In this document: piece by piece, positions 19,409 to 28,984 of the stretch
How the letters are laid out: every line of letters begins with the position of its first letter
How positions within the stretch are numbered: position 1 is the first letter of the stretch
Origin: Methylobacter sp. S3L5C
GTDB taxonomy: Bacteria > Pseudomonadota > Gammaproteobacteria > Methylococcales > Methylomonadaceae
Length of the DNA stretch: 64,000 bases
Reading direction: 5' to 3'
Assembly: GCF_022788635.1 (NCBI RefSeq)
Contig: NZ_CP076024.1
Location: 372,001-436,000 of the forward strand
Position numbers and translations under genes: made by a program
Notes under the pieces: generated by a model
Told to the model about the DNA's origin: nothing
What the model saw: only the letters and a program-made list of their open reading frames with translations
Databases searched by the model: none

Positions 19409-19504
19409 GGAAACTACAAAAGACGATCATTAGACTCGATTATGTATCCCTAGTCAATAGATATTGTAAATTTATTGCGGTGGATTGATCCTGAGGGGTG
19501 TCCT

Positions 19505-19630
19505 ATGTCTATTAAAGAAGTTAATAATCAAACTAAAAACTTTTTTATAGCTTTCCATAATCGTGGCAACAGCCAAATCATCAGTGCAATAACTAAAACA
19601 TACCAAGGCAAGAAAAAATACGGCTACTAA
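19505..19630 (+). CDS. Possible 41-residue protein, unknown
   Basis: A short frame (MSIKEVNNQTKNFFIAFHN and on, ending KKKYGY) follows a GAGGGGTG ribosome-site-like sequence at a suitable distance. It is basic, lacks membrane segments and is not recognised. The 386-base gap between tRNA-Phe and gnd otherwise shows no feature. Confidence 0.3.
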   Translation: MSIKEVNNQTKNFFIAFHNRGNSQIISAITKTYQGKKKYGY

Positions 19631-19794
19631 ATTTAAAGCAGTGCGAATTTAAAGATAATAACCATTAATCCCTTGAAGATATGGTGTCTGTCCTCGCTTA
19701 AGTTGGTCGCCTTTTTTATCGACTACATCCTCTATGCAAGCTATCTACAAAATATGCTAGTATTCGGTCTACAGTAATTTCATAGAAGACAAAC

Positions 19795-21240
19795 ATGAAA
19801 GCAAATATCGGTTTAATCGGTCTGGCAGTAATGGGGCAAAACCTGGTTCTTAACATGAATGACCATGGTTTTAAAGTAGCGGTATTTAACCGTACCACCA
19901 GCACCGTGGATGAATTTTTGGACGGCCCGGCAAAAGATACCCAAATTATCGGTACGCACTCACTACAAGAACTGGTTGATAGCCTTGAATCACCGCGTAT
20001 TGTTATGTTGATGGTTAAAGCAGGTGATGTTGTTGATCAGTGTATTAACCAGTTGGTGCCGCTGTTGGCTGCCGGCGATATTATTATCGATGGCGGCAAT
20101 TCACTGTTTACTGACACCAATCGCCGCACTACCGCTCTTAAAGAACAAAATATTCTGTACATAGGTGCAGGAGTTTCTGGCGGTGAAGAAGGCGCAAGAC
20201 ATGGACCGTCAATTATGCCCGGTGGCAATAAAGCCGCCTGGCCTACCATTAAACCCATTTTTCAGGCGATCAGTGCGCAGGTTAATGGTGCGCCTTGTTG
20301 TGAGTGGGTTGGTGATAATGGCGCAGGGCATTATGTCAAAATGGTACATAACGGCATTGAATATGGCGATATACAGTTGATCTGCGAAGCCTATCAATTG
20401 CTGTCTGAAGGCTTGGGTTTAAGTGCCGATGAAATGCACGCAATATTTACCGAGTGGAATCAAGGCAAATTAAGCTCTTATTTAATTGAAATAACGGCCA
20501 ATATCTTGGCATTTAAAGATGAAGACGGCCTGCCTTTAGTCGATAAAATACTGGATACTGCGGGCCAAAAAGGCACCGGCAAATGGACCGGCATTAATGC
20601 ACTGGAGTTGGGCATTCCCTTAACCTTGATTGGTGAAGCGGTGTTTGCACGGTGTTTGTCGGCTCAAAAATCAGAACGCATTAAAGCCGCAAAGGTATTA
20701 CCTAAATGCACGCAGGTATTTACCGGTGATAAGCAAACCATGATTGATGCAATTCGTGATGCCTTGTACGCCGCCAAGATTATTTCTTATGCGCAAGGTT
20801 TTCGCTTAATGCGCGAAGCCTCCAAGGAATATAATTTAGCACTTAACTATGGTGAGATTGCGCTGATGTGGCGAGGTGGCTGCATTATTCGCAGTCAGTT
20901 TTTAAATGATATCAAACAGGCCTTTACCGATAATCCTGATCTGGAAAATCTACTACTGGCTGATTTCTTTGTTGATACCATGCAACAAGCCGATGAGGGC
21001 TGGCGTAAAGCGGTTATCTCGGGTATAGAATTAGGCCTTCCTACACCGGCATTCTCTTCTGCACTGGCGTATTATGACGGCTATCGAACTGAAAGACTGC
21101 CGGCCAATTTACTACAGGCACAAAGAGACTATTTTGGCGCCCATACCTACGAACGTACTGACAAGCCCAGAGGTGAGTTTTTCCATACCGACTGGACCGG
21201 TCACGGTGGTAAAACGGCATCATCTACCTATACTGCTTAA
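19795..21240 (+). CDS. gnd: 6-phosphogluconate dehydrogenase, decarboxylating
   Basis: Gnd oxidises 6-phosphogluconate to ribulose-5-phosphate, CO2 and NADPH. The 481-residue length is that of the long NADP-dependent type. Seen are the Rossmann start IGLIGLAVMGQNLVLNMNDH, NRTTSTVDEF, the substrate loop GAGVSGGEEGARHGPSIMPG and the catalytic GHYVKMVHNGIEYGD. It leads the block gnd-zwf-pgl, which yields NADPH and ribulose-5-phosphate. In RuMP methylotrophs the same genes form the dissimilatory formaldehyde cycle. Confidence 0.97.
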   Translation: MKANIGLIGLAVMGQNLVLNMNDHGFKVAVFNRTTSTVDEFLDGPAKDTQIIGTHSLQELVDSLESPRIVMLMVKAGDVVDQCINQLVPLLAAGDIIIDGGNSLFTDTNRRTTALKEQNILYIGAGVSGGEEGARHGPSIMPGGNKAAWPTIKPIFQAISAQVNGAPCCEWVGDNGAGHYVKMVHNGIEYGDIQLICEAYQLLSEGLGLSADEMHAIFTEWNQGKLSSYLIEITANILAFKDEDGLPLVDKILDTAGQKGTGKWTGINALELGIPLTLIGEAVFARCLSAQKSERIKAAKVLPKCTQVFTGDKQTMIDAIRDALYAAKIISYAQGFRLMREASKEYNLALNYGEIALMWRGGCIIRSQFLNDIKQAFTDNPDLENLLLADFFVDTMQQADEGWRKAVISGIELGLPTPAFSSALAYYDGYRTERLPANLLQAQRDYFGAHTYERTDKPRGEFFHTDWTGHGGKTASSTYTA

Positions 21241-21268
21241 ACAGCACATAAATTTTTAACCCTTATTA

Positions 21269-21325
21269 TTTACCACGAAGAACACATAGCGCATTTATAA
21301 AATGCCTCGCTTTCTTCGTGGTAAA
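21269..21325. repeat. Intergenic hairpin repeat, copy 2
   Basis: A perfect 14-bp stem (TTTACCACGAAGAA / TTCTTCGTGGTAAA) encloses 29 bases between gnd and zwf and shares its arms with 10914-10967. The repeat overlaps an upstream in-frame ATG at 21302, which argues that zwf really starts downstream at 21347. Confidence 0.75.
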
Positions 21326-21346
21326 CCGTTAACCGAGTCCTTCTTT

Positions 21347-22828
21347 ATGAATGCCGAACCCTGTACCTACGTTATTTTTGGAGCCACTGGAAATCTTTCC
21401 AGAATTAAATTAATGCCAGCTCTATATCATCTTGATGCGGCCAATCGACTGCCTGAAGGGACTCGTATTGTCGGCATAGGACGCAGACCCTGGGACCAGA
21501 AAAAATGGCTGAGCGAAGTCAGAGACATGATTGAGCAAAAATCAGGTAATGATTTTGATGAGACTATTTTTCAACGTTTCAGCGACCGCCTGCAATATCA
21601 TCAAGGCGATATAGAACAACCGCCTTGTTATACTGAATTGGCTGAGCTACTTAACGACAAAAAATTCCCTAAAAACATTGCCTTCTACCTGTCGGTTAGT
21701 CCCTCAGAATTTGGCAACGTGATGGAGATGTTAAGCGATAACCAGTTATTTGATGAAGAAGACGGTTGGCGACGGGTCATTATTGAAAAACCTTTCGGTT
21801 ATGATTTGGACAGTGCCCAGGCATTACAAAAACGCATTAGTCACTATTTAACGGAAGAGCAAATTTACCGTATTGATCATTATCTGGGTAAGGGTATGGT
21901 GCAAAATGTGCTGGTATTTCGTTTTGCCAACATTATGCTGGAACCTATCTGGAACCGCAATTACATCGACCATATTCAAATCACTCATTCTGAAGAAATC
22001 GGTATAGACAGTCGGGGCGACTATTATAACGGTGCCGGGGCAATGCGTGATATGTTGCAAAGCCATCTACTACAATTACTGACCTTGGTAACCATGGAAC
22101 CGCCAGCTTCAATGGCAGCAGAATCCTTGCGCGATGAGAAAGTTAAAGTATTAAAGTCAATTCGCCCTATTGCCAAAGAAGCCGTGCATGGGCATGCCTT
22201 TCGGGGTCAATATGCCCAGGGCCATATTAAAGGCGAAAAGGTCAACAGCTATCTACAAGAAGAAGATATTCCTGCCAATAGCGTCACAGAAACCTATGCT
22301 TCCATGAAACTGTATATCGACAACTGGCGCTGGCGCGGTGTACCCATGTATTTGCGTACCGGTAAACGCATGGCTAAAGCGCAATCAACTATTTCGATTT
22401 GCTTTCGCCACCCGCCATTACAATTTTTCCGTGATACCGATGTGCAATGTATGAACCAAAATTGGATCTTATTGGGCATACAACCGGAAGAATGTATTCG
22501 TATTGAAATGACGGTAAAAGAACCCGGTCTGGAAATGAGCACGAGAACCAGCAGTCTGGATGCCAGTTTTAGAAATGATGATGAAAAAGCCATCGATGCT
22601 TATGAAGACCTGTTACTGGATGTTTTGAAAGGCGATAGATCTCTGTTCCTGCGCTTTGATGAAGTCGAATATGCCTGGCGGATTGTTGATCCTATCTTGC
22701 AAACCTGGGCGATTGAACGTGACTATATTGCCACTTATCCTTCAGGTTCCTGGGGACCTGAAGATAGCCGTCTATTTGATAAAAGCGCTCAATCCTGGCG
22801 CAGTTCTTTAACACCGGAGTGTAAATAA
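21347..22828 (+). CDS. zwf: Glucose-6-phosphate 1-dehydrogenase
   Basis: Zwf oxidises glucose-6-phosphate to 6-phosphogluconolactone. With the start MNAEPCTYVIFGATGNLS the protein has 493 residues, normal for the family. The cofactor motif FGATGNLSRIKLMPALY, the EKPFGYDL segment and the active-site RIDHYLGKGMVQNVLVFRFA are all intact. The pgl start codon follows the stop directly (TAAATG). An earlier in-frame ATG at 21302 lies in a repeat and is not favoured. Confidence 0.97.
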   Translation: MNAEPCTYVIFGATGNLSRIKLMPALYHLDAANRLPEGTRIVGIGRRPWDQKKWLSEVRDMIEQKSGNDFDETIFQRFSDRLQYHQGDIEQPPCYTELAELLNDKKFPKNIAFYLSVSPSEFGNVMEMLSDNQLFDEEDGWRRVIIEKPFGYDLDSAQALQKRISHYLTEEQIYRIDHYLGKGMVQNVLVFRFANIMLEPIWNRNYIDHIQITHSEEIGIDSRGDYYNGAGAMRDMLQSHLLQLLTLVTMEPPASMAAESLRDEKVKVLKSIRPIAKEAVHGHAFRGQYAQGHIKGEKVNSYLQEEDIPANSVTETYASMKLYIDNWRWRGVPMYLRTGKRMAKAQSTISICFRHPPLQFFRDTDVQCMNQNWILLGIQPEECIRIEMTVKEPGLEMSTRTSSLDASFRNDDEKAIDAYEDLLLDVLKGDRSLFLRFDEVEYAWRIVDPILQTWAIERDYIATYPSGSWGPEDSRLFDKSAQSWRSSLTPECK

Positions 22829-23512
22829 ATGCAACATAACAGTCGTTGGCACACTATGGAAACAGCCGATCAAGTCGCTTTAGCCGCTTACCAACAAATT
22901 CTTGAGTGTGCAAAACACGCCATTGCCGAACATGGCTGCTTTAAATTAGTATTGGCTGGCGGCAGTACGCCGGAAAAAGTTTATCACTTATTGGCCGAGG
23001 CAAATGCTGACTGGGCCAAATGGTTTATCTACTATGGCGATGAGCGTTGCTTGCCAATAGATCATGCCGATAGAAACAGCCTGGCGGCAACCCGGGCTTT
23101 TCTTGAAAAAGTAGCGGTTCCGGATACACAGATTTTTACGATCCCTGCTGAACTGGGCCCTGAACAAGGCGCTAAGAAATATCAACAAGTCGTCGCAACT
23201 GCCCTCCCCTTTGATATGGTTTTATTGGGTATGGGTGAAGACGGTCATACCGCCAGCTTGTTTCCGGGACATCAGCACCAGGAAGATGAATTGGCACATG
23301 CGGTTTATAACTCACCAAAACCACCACCAGAAAGGGTTTCTATTAGTGCAAAGGCCTTAAGTAATACGCAACAACTAATCTTCCTGATTACTGGCGCAAA
23401 CAAACAGGAAGCCGTTAAAAGCTGGCGTTCAGGTCAGGAGTTACCGGTTGCTACAATTAGCGCCAAGAATCCTGTCGATATTTATATTGATAGAGATGCT
23501 TATAATCCATGA
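22829..23512 (+). CDS. pgl: 6-phosphogluconolactonase
   Basis: Pgl hydrolyses the lactone made by Zwf. The 227-residue protein has the DevB/SOL-type motifs KLVLAGGSTPEKVYHLL, WFIYYGDERCLPIDHADRN, MGEDGHTASLFPG and RVSISAKALSNTQQLIFLIT. Its start codon abuts the zwf stop codon, so the two are translationally coupled. A weak 6-bp hairpin lies downstream (23537-23558). Confidence 0.95.
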   Translation: MQHNSRWHTMETADQVALAAYQQILECAKHAIAEHGCFKLVLAGGSTPEKVYHLLAEANADWAKWFIYYGDERCLPIDHADRNSLAATRAFLEKVAVPDTQIFTIPAELGPEQGAKKYQQVVATALPFDMVLLGMGEDGHTASLFPGHQHQEDELAHAVYNSPKPPPERVSISAKALSNTQQLIFLITGANKQEAVKSWRSGQELPVATISAKNPVDIYIDRDAYNP

Positions 23513-23639
23513 ATAATAACTTGTAAACCAACAAGGTGCGCCTACCAAAAAAGGCGCATCGAATCTGTTAGGGAGCGCTTAATGCCTTAGTGTGCCCTAT
23601 CTTGTCGCTGAGCACCCCTCCCTGCTGATTTTTAAGATA

Positions 23640-24707
23640 ATGCACAATATTATTGTTCACCACCCCAAGGATTTGACAATCGACTGGGCTCAACGAGTAG
23701 TTAATCAACATAACACGGATATAGAAGTTTTCGGTGTGAACATTACTTCCGTAGATGTTGGTACGACAACACGCGTACGCATCAAAGTGGAACACACTGA
23801 TCCCGCTATTTTACCTGAACAGTGGTTTGTAAAGCTCCCCTCTATGGCTTGGCAAGCAAAGTTAATCACCGCATTACCAAGACTGTTACATACCGAGGTG
23901 CGGTTTTATAATGAGGTAGCCCACGCTGTATCGGTTACTGTACCTCATTTTTTGGCAGCGCAAAGCAAGCTTGGCAGGGGGGCGACACTGGTTCTTACTG
24001 ATGTGACTGAATTTGGAGCCATTCCGGGTAATCCGGGTGATGCCTTGACATTGACTCAAGCAACCAGAGTTATCGAACAACTGGCAAAATTCCATGCCTG
24101 TTTTTGGAATAAAGACTGTATCAATCATAGCTACCCTTGGCTGGCAGGTCCCGTCCGCAGCCTGGAAGACTTTTTAGGCACCGCCATGGCAGTGCCGTTA
24201 ATGAAAAGAGGCCTACAACAAGCTGGCGAACTCGTACCTTTTAAACTTCATGCACAAGCCATTCATTATGCCCGTAATCGCAGGCAGGCAATGCGCTTTC
24301 TTACACAAGCCCAACAAACACTGGTTCATCATGATTGTCACCCAGGCAATTTATTCTGGAATCAGTCCCAACCGGGCCTTCTCGATTGGCAGTTAATCCG
24401 TTTTAGTGAAGGGATAAGTGATATTGCTTACTTCCTGTCTGTCTCCCTAAACACTGAGACCCGACGTCTTCATGAAGCGAGCCTTATCGCAACTTATGCT
24501 CAATGCCTTCAAGACTATGGCATTGTCGGTATTGATGTTAATACCCTGCTGCAAAGATATCGCGCTCATCTCATCTATCCGTTTGAAGCAATGATTATAA
24601 CGCTGGCAATCGGCGGCATGATGAACCTACAGAGCAACCATGAACTAATACGCCGGACTGCGGCGGCAATAGAAGATCTTGATGCTTTTTCTGCCCTACC
24701 GCTATAG
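23640..24707 (+). CDS. APH/EcKinase-like phosphotransferase
   Basis: This 355-residue protein has the protein-kinase-like aminoglycoside phosphotransferase fold. The catalytic loop is HHDCHPGNLFWN and the metal-binding segment LLDWQLIRFSEGISDIAYFL. A nucleotide-binding region is seen earlier (FVKLPSMAWQAK). ATG at 23640 is preferred to one 16 codons upstream, whose extra residues do not look like family sequence. Substrate is unknown; antibiotic resistance should not be assumed. It follows pgl on the same strand after about 130 bases. Confidence 0.75.
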   Translation: MHNIIVHHPKDLTIDWAQRVVNQHNTDIEVFGVNITSVDVGTTTRVRIKVEHTDPAILPEQWFVKLPSMAWQAKLITALPRLLHTEVRFYNEVAHAVSVTVPHFLAAQSKLGRGATLVLTDVTEFGAIPGNPGDALTLTQATRVIEQLAKFHACFWNKDCINHSYPWLAGPVRSLEDFLGTAMAVPLMKRGLQQAGELVPFKLHAQAIHYARNRRQAMRFLTQAQQTLVHHDCHPGNLFWNQSQPGLLDWQLIRFSEGISDIAYFLSVSLNTETRRLHEASLIATYAQCLQDYGIVGIDVNTLLQRYRAHLIYPFEAMIITLAIGGMMNLQSNHELIRRTAAAIEDLDAFSALPL

Positions 24708-24990
24708 CTAAATATTACCAAAATATCAATGGAGTTAGTGGGTAGGTGGATAATCATTTGAATCCTTTCTGTAAATGCTGCTTTAAATCCGGTTTATTGC
24801 CCATGACACTCAGTATGTTTACACAAGCCTTTATCAATCCCTCTCAACTTGTAATACAATACCCGGTGTTATGCTGATTGAACTATTAACCATCAAAAAA
24901 CTTAACTGATGCTTCAATGTTAATAAGCCAACAAATAGACTGTTATAGCAAACAGTATTTAATAAATATAAAAAAGGGGGGTACAGTTTT

Positions 24991-25746
24991 ATGTGTTGGA
25001 GTGGTGAAGCGTCAGGCGTTTTAGCTATCGCAGGTTTAAGTACCGCAGCTTATGTTGCACTTAAACAAGGGGAATCGAAAGAACTTTGGATTCCATTAAC
25101 TTATTTTGCCTTAATGGAGTTATTGCAGGCAGTAACTTATGTCTATATCGATTTATGTGATAATCCGAATAATCAGATACTCACGCTTTTAGGTTATTTA
25201 CACGTCGCGTTTCAGCCATTTTTTGTCAATATGGTGGCGATGTATTTTATTCCGGTTAGTGTCAAATTAAAAATTAGAACAACTGTTTATACAATTTGTG
25301 CAATAGGCTCAATAGCCATGCTAATCAAAATGTATCCATTTGCGTGGGCCGGTACCTGTAACATTGGCGTAGAAGGTTTTTGCGGACCCGCTGTCTGTTC
25401 AACTTCGGGTTCTTGGCATATTGCCTGGCAAATGCCTCTAAACGGTCTGATGTCAGATCCTGTTAAATGGTTATTTGGTTTTAACTGGGGACTGCATGCA
25501 TTCACCTATATTCTGGTGTCTTTTTATATGCCGTTAATGTATGGTTCATGGCGCTTTGTGGCTTTTCATTATCTGATTGGGCCGTTTATTTCAGATATTA
25601 CTACCACAGATCCCAACGAATATGCTGCCGTTTGGTGTCTGTTTTCTATCGCTCTTTGTGTATCAGTGATTAAATCACCTATCAGAAAATTTTTACACGT
25701 TAAAAAGTGGCCTTTTTATAAAACTGAAATTGGCGATGCACTTTAG
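24991..25746 (+). CDS. Multi-pass membrane protein, DUF5765-like
   Basis: This 251-residue protein begins MCWSGEASGVLAIAGLSTAA, a start I associate with the DUF5765 family, and has about seven hydrophobic segments. Several conserved-looking Cys, His and Trp residues sit between helices (CSTSGSWHIAWQMPLNG, then FNWGLHAFTYILVSFYMPL), which might bind a metal or cofactor; that is speculation. A strong purine-rich ribosome site precedes the ATG. It stands alone and converges with amrS. The 283 bases upstream show no gene. Confidence 0.65.
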   Translation: MCWSGEASGVLAIAGLSTAAYVALKQGESKELWIPLTYFALMELLQAVTYVYIDLCDNPNNQILTLLGYLHVAFQPFFVNMVAMYFIPVSVKLKIRTTVYTICAIGSIAMLIKMYPFAWAGTCNIGVEGFCGPAVCSTSGSWHIAWQMPLNGLMSDPVKWLFGFNWGLHAFTYILVSFYMPLMYGSWRFVAFHYLIGPFISDITTTDPNEYAAVWCLFSIALCVSVIKSPIRKFLHVKKWPFYKTEIGDAL

Positions 25747-25796
25747 TTTGTGTAAGCATTACTTTCTGTTAACCGCTATTTAGCTATCACTAAAAA

Positions 25797-25833
25797 TACG
25801 AAGATCTCAAAAAGAACTATTGTGATCTTCGTA
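25797..25833. terminator. Hairpin between convergent genes
   Basis: A 10-bp perfect stem (TACGAAGATC / GATCTTCGTA) with a 17-base loop lies between the ends of the membrane-protein gene and amrS. It probably marks transcript ends for both, though it lacks a strong T-run. Confidence 0.5.
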
Positions 25834-25857
25834 GCCAGTCAACAGTAATCATTTTAC

Positions 25858-26943
25858 TCAATTCATAATAACGGCTTTTCGTTTTGCGCCCCAGTTTCCG
25901 GGCTTTGAATTAAATATCCCGGCACAACGCACCCCACAAAAACGACAACATCCTGCCGCATCCAAATTCCATTCCGACAGTTCATACCAGTCACGACCTA
26001 TCAATAACTTACCGCAGCTATGGCAATAAGTACTGTCTGCCGACTTATCATGGACATTACCCACATAGGCATAATGCACCCCATTTTTTAAAGCAATCTG
26101 CCGTGCCTGTAATAACGATGATATTGGTGTAGGCATCTTGTCGAGCATCTTCCAGTCAGGATGAAAGGCAGTAAAGTGCATAGGCACATCCGGCCCCAGA
26201 TTCTCGACCACCCACTGAGTCATCGCTTCAATCTCCGCTTCCGTATCATTCTCATCAGGAATAAGTAAAGTTGTTAACTCCAACCAAGAAGACGTTTCGT
26301 GCTTGATATATTGTAGGGTTTCCAATACCGGTTGCAGGTGCCCGCCAGTAACTTGATGATAAAAATGTTCACTAAAGGCTTTTAAATCAATATTTGCGGC
26401 ATCCATCCATTGATAAAATTCAGCTCGGGGCTGCGCGCAGACATAACCTGCTGAAACTGCCACTGACTTTATGCCAAGACTTCTACAAGCCTGAGCGGTA
26501 TCAATCGCATATTCATGAAAGACTATCGGATCATTATAGGTATAAGCAACGCTGTCACAACCGTAATCTAGGGCAGCTTGGGCAATTGCATCAGGAGATG
26601 CCTTACTCATTAGGGTATCCATTTCCCGAGATTTACTGATATCCCAGTTTTGGCAAAATTTACAGGCAAGATTACAACCCGCCGTACCGAATGAAAATAC
26701 CGGTGAGCCGGGTAAAAAATGATTCAACGGTTTCTTTTCAATAGGATCAATAGCAAAACCACTGGACCGGCCATAACTGGTCATGACAAGCTGATTATCC
26801 AGATTCTGTCTGACGAAGCACAATCCGCGCTGGTCTTTGTGCAGCTTGCAAAACCTCGGACAGAGATCGCATTGAATGCGGCCATCATCCAAGCTATGCC
26901 AATAGCGAGTTTTCACCGTGTCATGGGTAATAAAAGCCGTCAT
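25858..26943 (-). CDS. amrS: AmmeMemoRadiSam system radical SAM enzyme
   Basis: This radical SAM protein of about 361 residues has the cluster motif CNLACKFCQNWD (CxxxCxxC). It also has an N-terminal zinc-type Cys set (CDLCPRFCKLHKDQRGLCFV) and a C-terminal CHSCGKLLIG ... CCRFCGVRC ribbon, the pattern of the family that accompanies AMMECR1 and MEMO1 homologues. ATG at 26943 is preferred over 26949 because it has the better spacing to GGAG. It is divergent from amrB-amrA; the three form a conserved system of unknown chemistry. Confidence 0.92.
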   Translation of the reverse strand: MTAFITHDTVKTRYWHSLDDGRIQCDLCPRFCKLHKDQRGLCFVRQNLDNQLVMTSYGRSSGFAIDPIEKKPLNHFLPGSPVFSFGTAGCNLACKFCQNWDISKSREMDTLMSKASPDAIAQAALDYGCDSVAYTYNDPIVFHEYAIDTAQACRSLGIKSVAVSAGYVCAQPRAEFYQWMDAANIDLKAFSEHFYHQVTGGHLQPVLETLQYIKHETSSWLELTTLLIPDENDTEAEIEAMTQWVVENLGPDVPMHFTAFHPDWKMLDKMPTPISSLLQARQIALKNGVHYAYVGNVHDKSADSTYCHSCGKLLIGRDWYELSEWNLDAAGCCRFCGVRCAGIFNSKPGNWGAKRKAVIMN

Positions 26944-27092
26944 TATCATTCTCCTGGAACGGTTAATAAATCATCTTGTCAGAGCACAGCATTAACAGGT
27001 AATATCTGTGGCCATGTTATTAGCATAAAATATATACTCTCGATTTGCAAAGATTACCAAAAATCTTTTACTGAAAAATAAAGGACAAGCTC

Positions 27093-27872
27093 ATGAACAG
27101 ACAACCCGCCGTAGCAGGAACTTTTTATCCTTCCAACCCGATACAATTGCATCAAATGCTGGACAATTATTTAAACGAGGCTGAAACGAGTGCGAAAATA
27201 CCCAAGGCGATTATTGTTCCACATGCCGGCTATATTTATTCAGGGCCTATTGCCGCAACGGCTTATGCCCGCTTAAAAAAAGCGCATGACTTGATTACCC
27301 GCGTTGTTATTATTGGCCCTTCTCATCGCGTCGCTTTTAAGGGACTGGCGGTAAGCAAGGCCCAAGCCTTTATTACCCCGTTAGGCTCTATTACTGTCGA
27401 CCAAAAAGCCGTAGAGCTCATAGCTAAACTACCCTTTGTCGATTATCTTGAGGAGGCCCACACCCATGAGCATAGCCTGGAAGTCCATTTACCTTTTTTA
27501 CAAGAAATGCTGGATGACTTCACAATCGTGCCCATTGTCGCTGGCGATGCATCACCGGAACAAGTGAGTCAGGTTATAGATACACTGTGGGGCGGCAATG
27601 AAACATTGATTGTTATCAGCTCTGATTTAAGTCATTATCACGATTATGCAGTCGCAAAACAACTCGACAAAGGAACCAGTCAGATCATAGAACATCTGCA
27701 ATATGAACGGCTTACTGATGGCTCCGCCTGCGGTAAAGTGCCGGTAAGCGGATTGTTAAAGCTGGCACGGGAAAAATCACTCACAATTAAAACAGTTGAC
27801 CTGCGTAACTCCGGTGATACCGCTGGAGATAAAAACAGAGTCGTAGGATATGGCGCTTATGTCATTGAATAA
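27093..27872 (+). CDS. amrB: AmmeMemoRadiSam system protein B (MEMO1 family)
   Basis: This 259-residue MEMO1-family protein is related to LigB-type extradiol dioxygenases. Visible are RQPAVAGTFYPSNP, the metal-site His residues in VPHAGYIYSGPIAA and EHSLEVHLPFLQEML, and SSDLSHYHDY. It overlaps amrA and is divergent from amrS, which supports joint function in a redox or radical-linked process. Its reaction is not established. Confidence 0.92.
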   Translation: MNRQPAVAGTFYPSNPIQLHQMLDNYLNEAETSAKIPKAIIVPHAGYIYSGPIAATAYARLKKAHDLITRVVIIGPSHRVAFKGLAVSKAQAFITPLGSITVDQKAVELIAKLPFVDYLEEAHTHEHSLEVHLPFLQEMLDDFTIVPIVAGDASPEQVSQVIDTLWGGNETLIVISSDLSHYHDYAVAKQLDKGTSQIIEHLQYERLTDGSACGKVPVSGLLKLAREKSLTIKTVDLRNSGDTAGDKNRVVGYGAYVIE

Positions 27873-28416
27873 AGAACATCAACAACAATTGCTGAATGTA
27901 GCCAAAAACTCCATTCAGCATGGTTTGCAAACCGGTCGGCCATTAAAAATTAATTTAGCCGATTTCCCGACGGTATTGACTGAACATCGCGCTACCTTTG
28001 TTACCTTGCAAAAAAACCATCAACTACGCGGTTGCATTGGCATGTTGGAAGCAATCAGGCCACTGGTTGAAGACATTGCAGAAAATGCTTTTTTAGCCGC
28101 TTTCAAAGATCCTCGTTTTATGCCTCTGACAGAAGATGAATTCGATGAACTGGAAATACACTTGTCCATACTCACACCAGCAGAAGCGGTTTCATTTAGC
28201 TCTGAACAGGACTTAATAACCCAACTACAGTCTGGCATAGATGGTTTAATATTGGAAGAAGGCCGAAAGCGTGGAACCTTTCTACCTTCAGTATGGGAGC
28301 AATTACCCGAGCCTGAACAATTTCTGCAGCATTTAAAACAAAAAGCAGGGCTCCCCCTCAATTACTGGTCGAAAAATATCAAAATTTATCGTTATCGAAC
28401 CGAGATGATTGGTTGA
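27859..28416 (+). CDS. amrA: AmmeMemoRadiSam system protein A (AMMECR1 domain)
   Basis: This AMMECR1-domain protein of about 185 residues has the six-residue hallmark LRGCIG (in NHQLRGCIGMLEAIRPL) and later the LEIHLSILTPAE and GRKRGTFLPSVWEQLPEP segments. ATG at 27859 is preferred over 27850 because it has better spacing to AGGA. It overlaps the end of amrB by 14 bases, implying translational coupling. Confidence 0.92.
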   Translation: MSLNKEHQQQLLNVAKNSIQHGLQTGRPLKINLADFPTVLTEHRATFVTLQKNHQLRGCIGMLEAIRPLVEDIAENAFLAAFKDPRFMPLTEDEFDELEIHLSILTPAEAVSFSSEQDLITQLQSGIDGLILEEGRKRGTFLPSVWEQLPEPEQFLQHLKQKAGLPLNYWSKNIKIYRYRTEMIG

Positions 28417-28512
28417 GTATTTAGATAGGCTAGTGCTCATATCTACTGCAAAAATACAGTCCACAAAAAGCTAAAAAACTGGTAAAAAAACCATGTTATT
28501 AAACAAAGATGA

Positions 28513-28714
28513 GGTTCTGTTGACGTTTTGTCTAAAAAATTAATCCAAGTTTTTTAATTAGATAATTTAAAGTGCAATTTTCTAATCGTAATTCAGGCAT
28601 GGATTAACGCTACTTACAAGCCAGGAATGTCATTCCATCATCCGAATGCCAGAATTTATTAACGGCATGCTGATAACCCATTGATTTATTCTTTTTTAGA
28701 CGTTAACAGAACCT
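28513..28714. mobile_element. MITE-like element related to the IS5 copy at 40 kb
   Basis: The left end GTTCTGTTGACGTTT equals the first 15 bases of the IS5-family element at 40258. The right end, on the reverse strand, is GTTCTGTTAACGT, with one mismatch. The 202-base interior has no ORF. It is a small non-autonomous derivative or a decayed remnant that the IS5 transposase could recognise. No clear target duplication is visible. The rest of the 568-base gap between amrA and the next gene holds nothing recognisable. Confidence 0.6.
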
Positions 28715-28984
28715 ACGCTACTTTGGTACTCATCCGAAAAATAGACAGTAATTTTTAAAGCAGGAAAACGACTTATCTTAGTTATTTTCTGAGTGGACTA
28801 CAAGAAAATGCGCCTTGTATAGTAGATATTGACTGTGATAAAGTCTAGCCAAGTTTTTGCTGAAATTCTTTATCAGCACTCAAGTCCGATTGTTTTCTTT
28901 TCCCGTTCAAGCCATCGTTCTAAATATTTTACCCAGCTTTACAAGTAACTCGGTTATTTTAATAAATGAAATGGAAAAATTAAG

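Noticed and set aside
23640-24707. Aminoglycoside resistance gene
   Set aside because: The APH-type catalytic loop is shared by many kinases of other substrates; nothing in the sequence or neighbourhood points to drug resistance.
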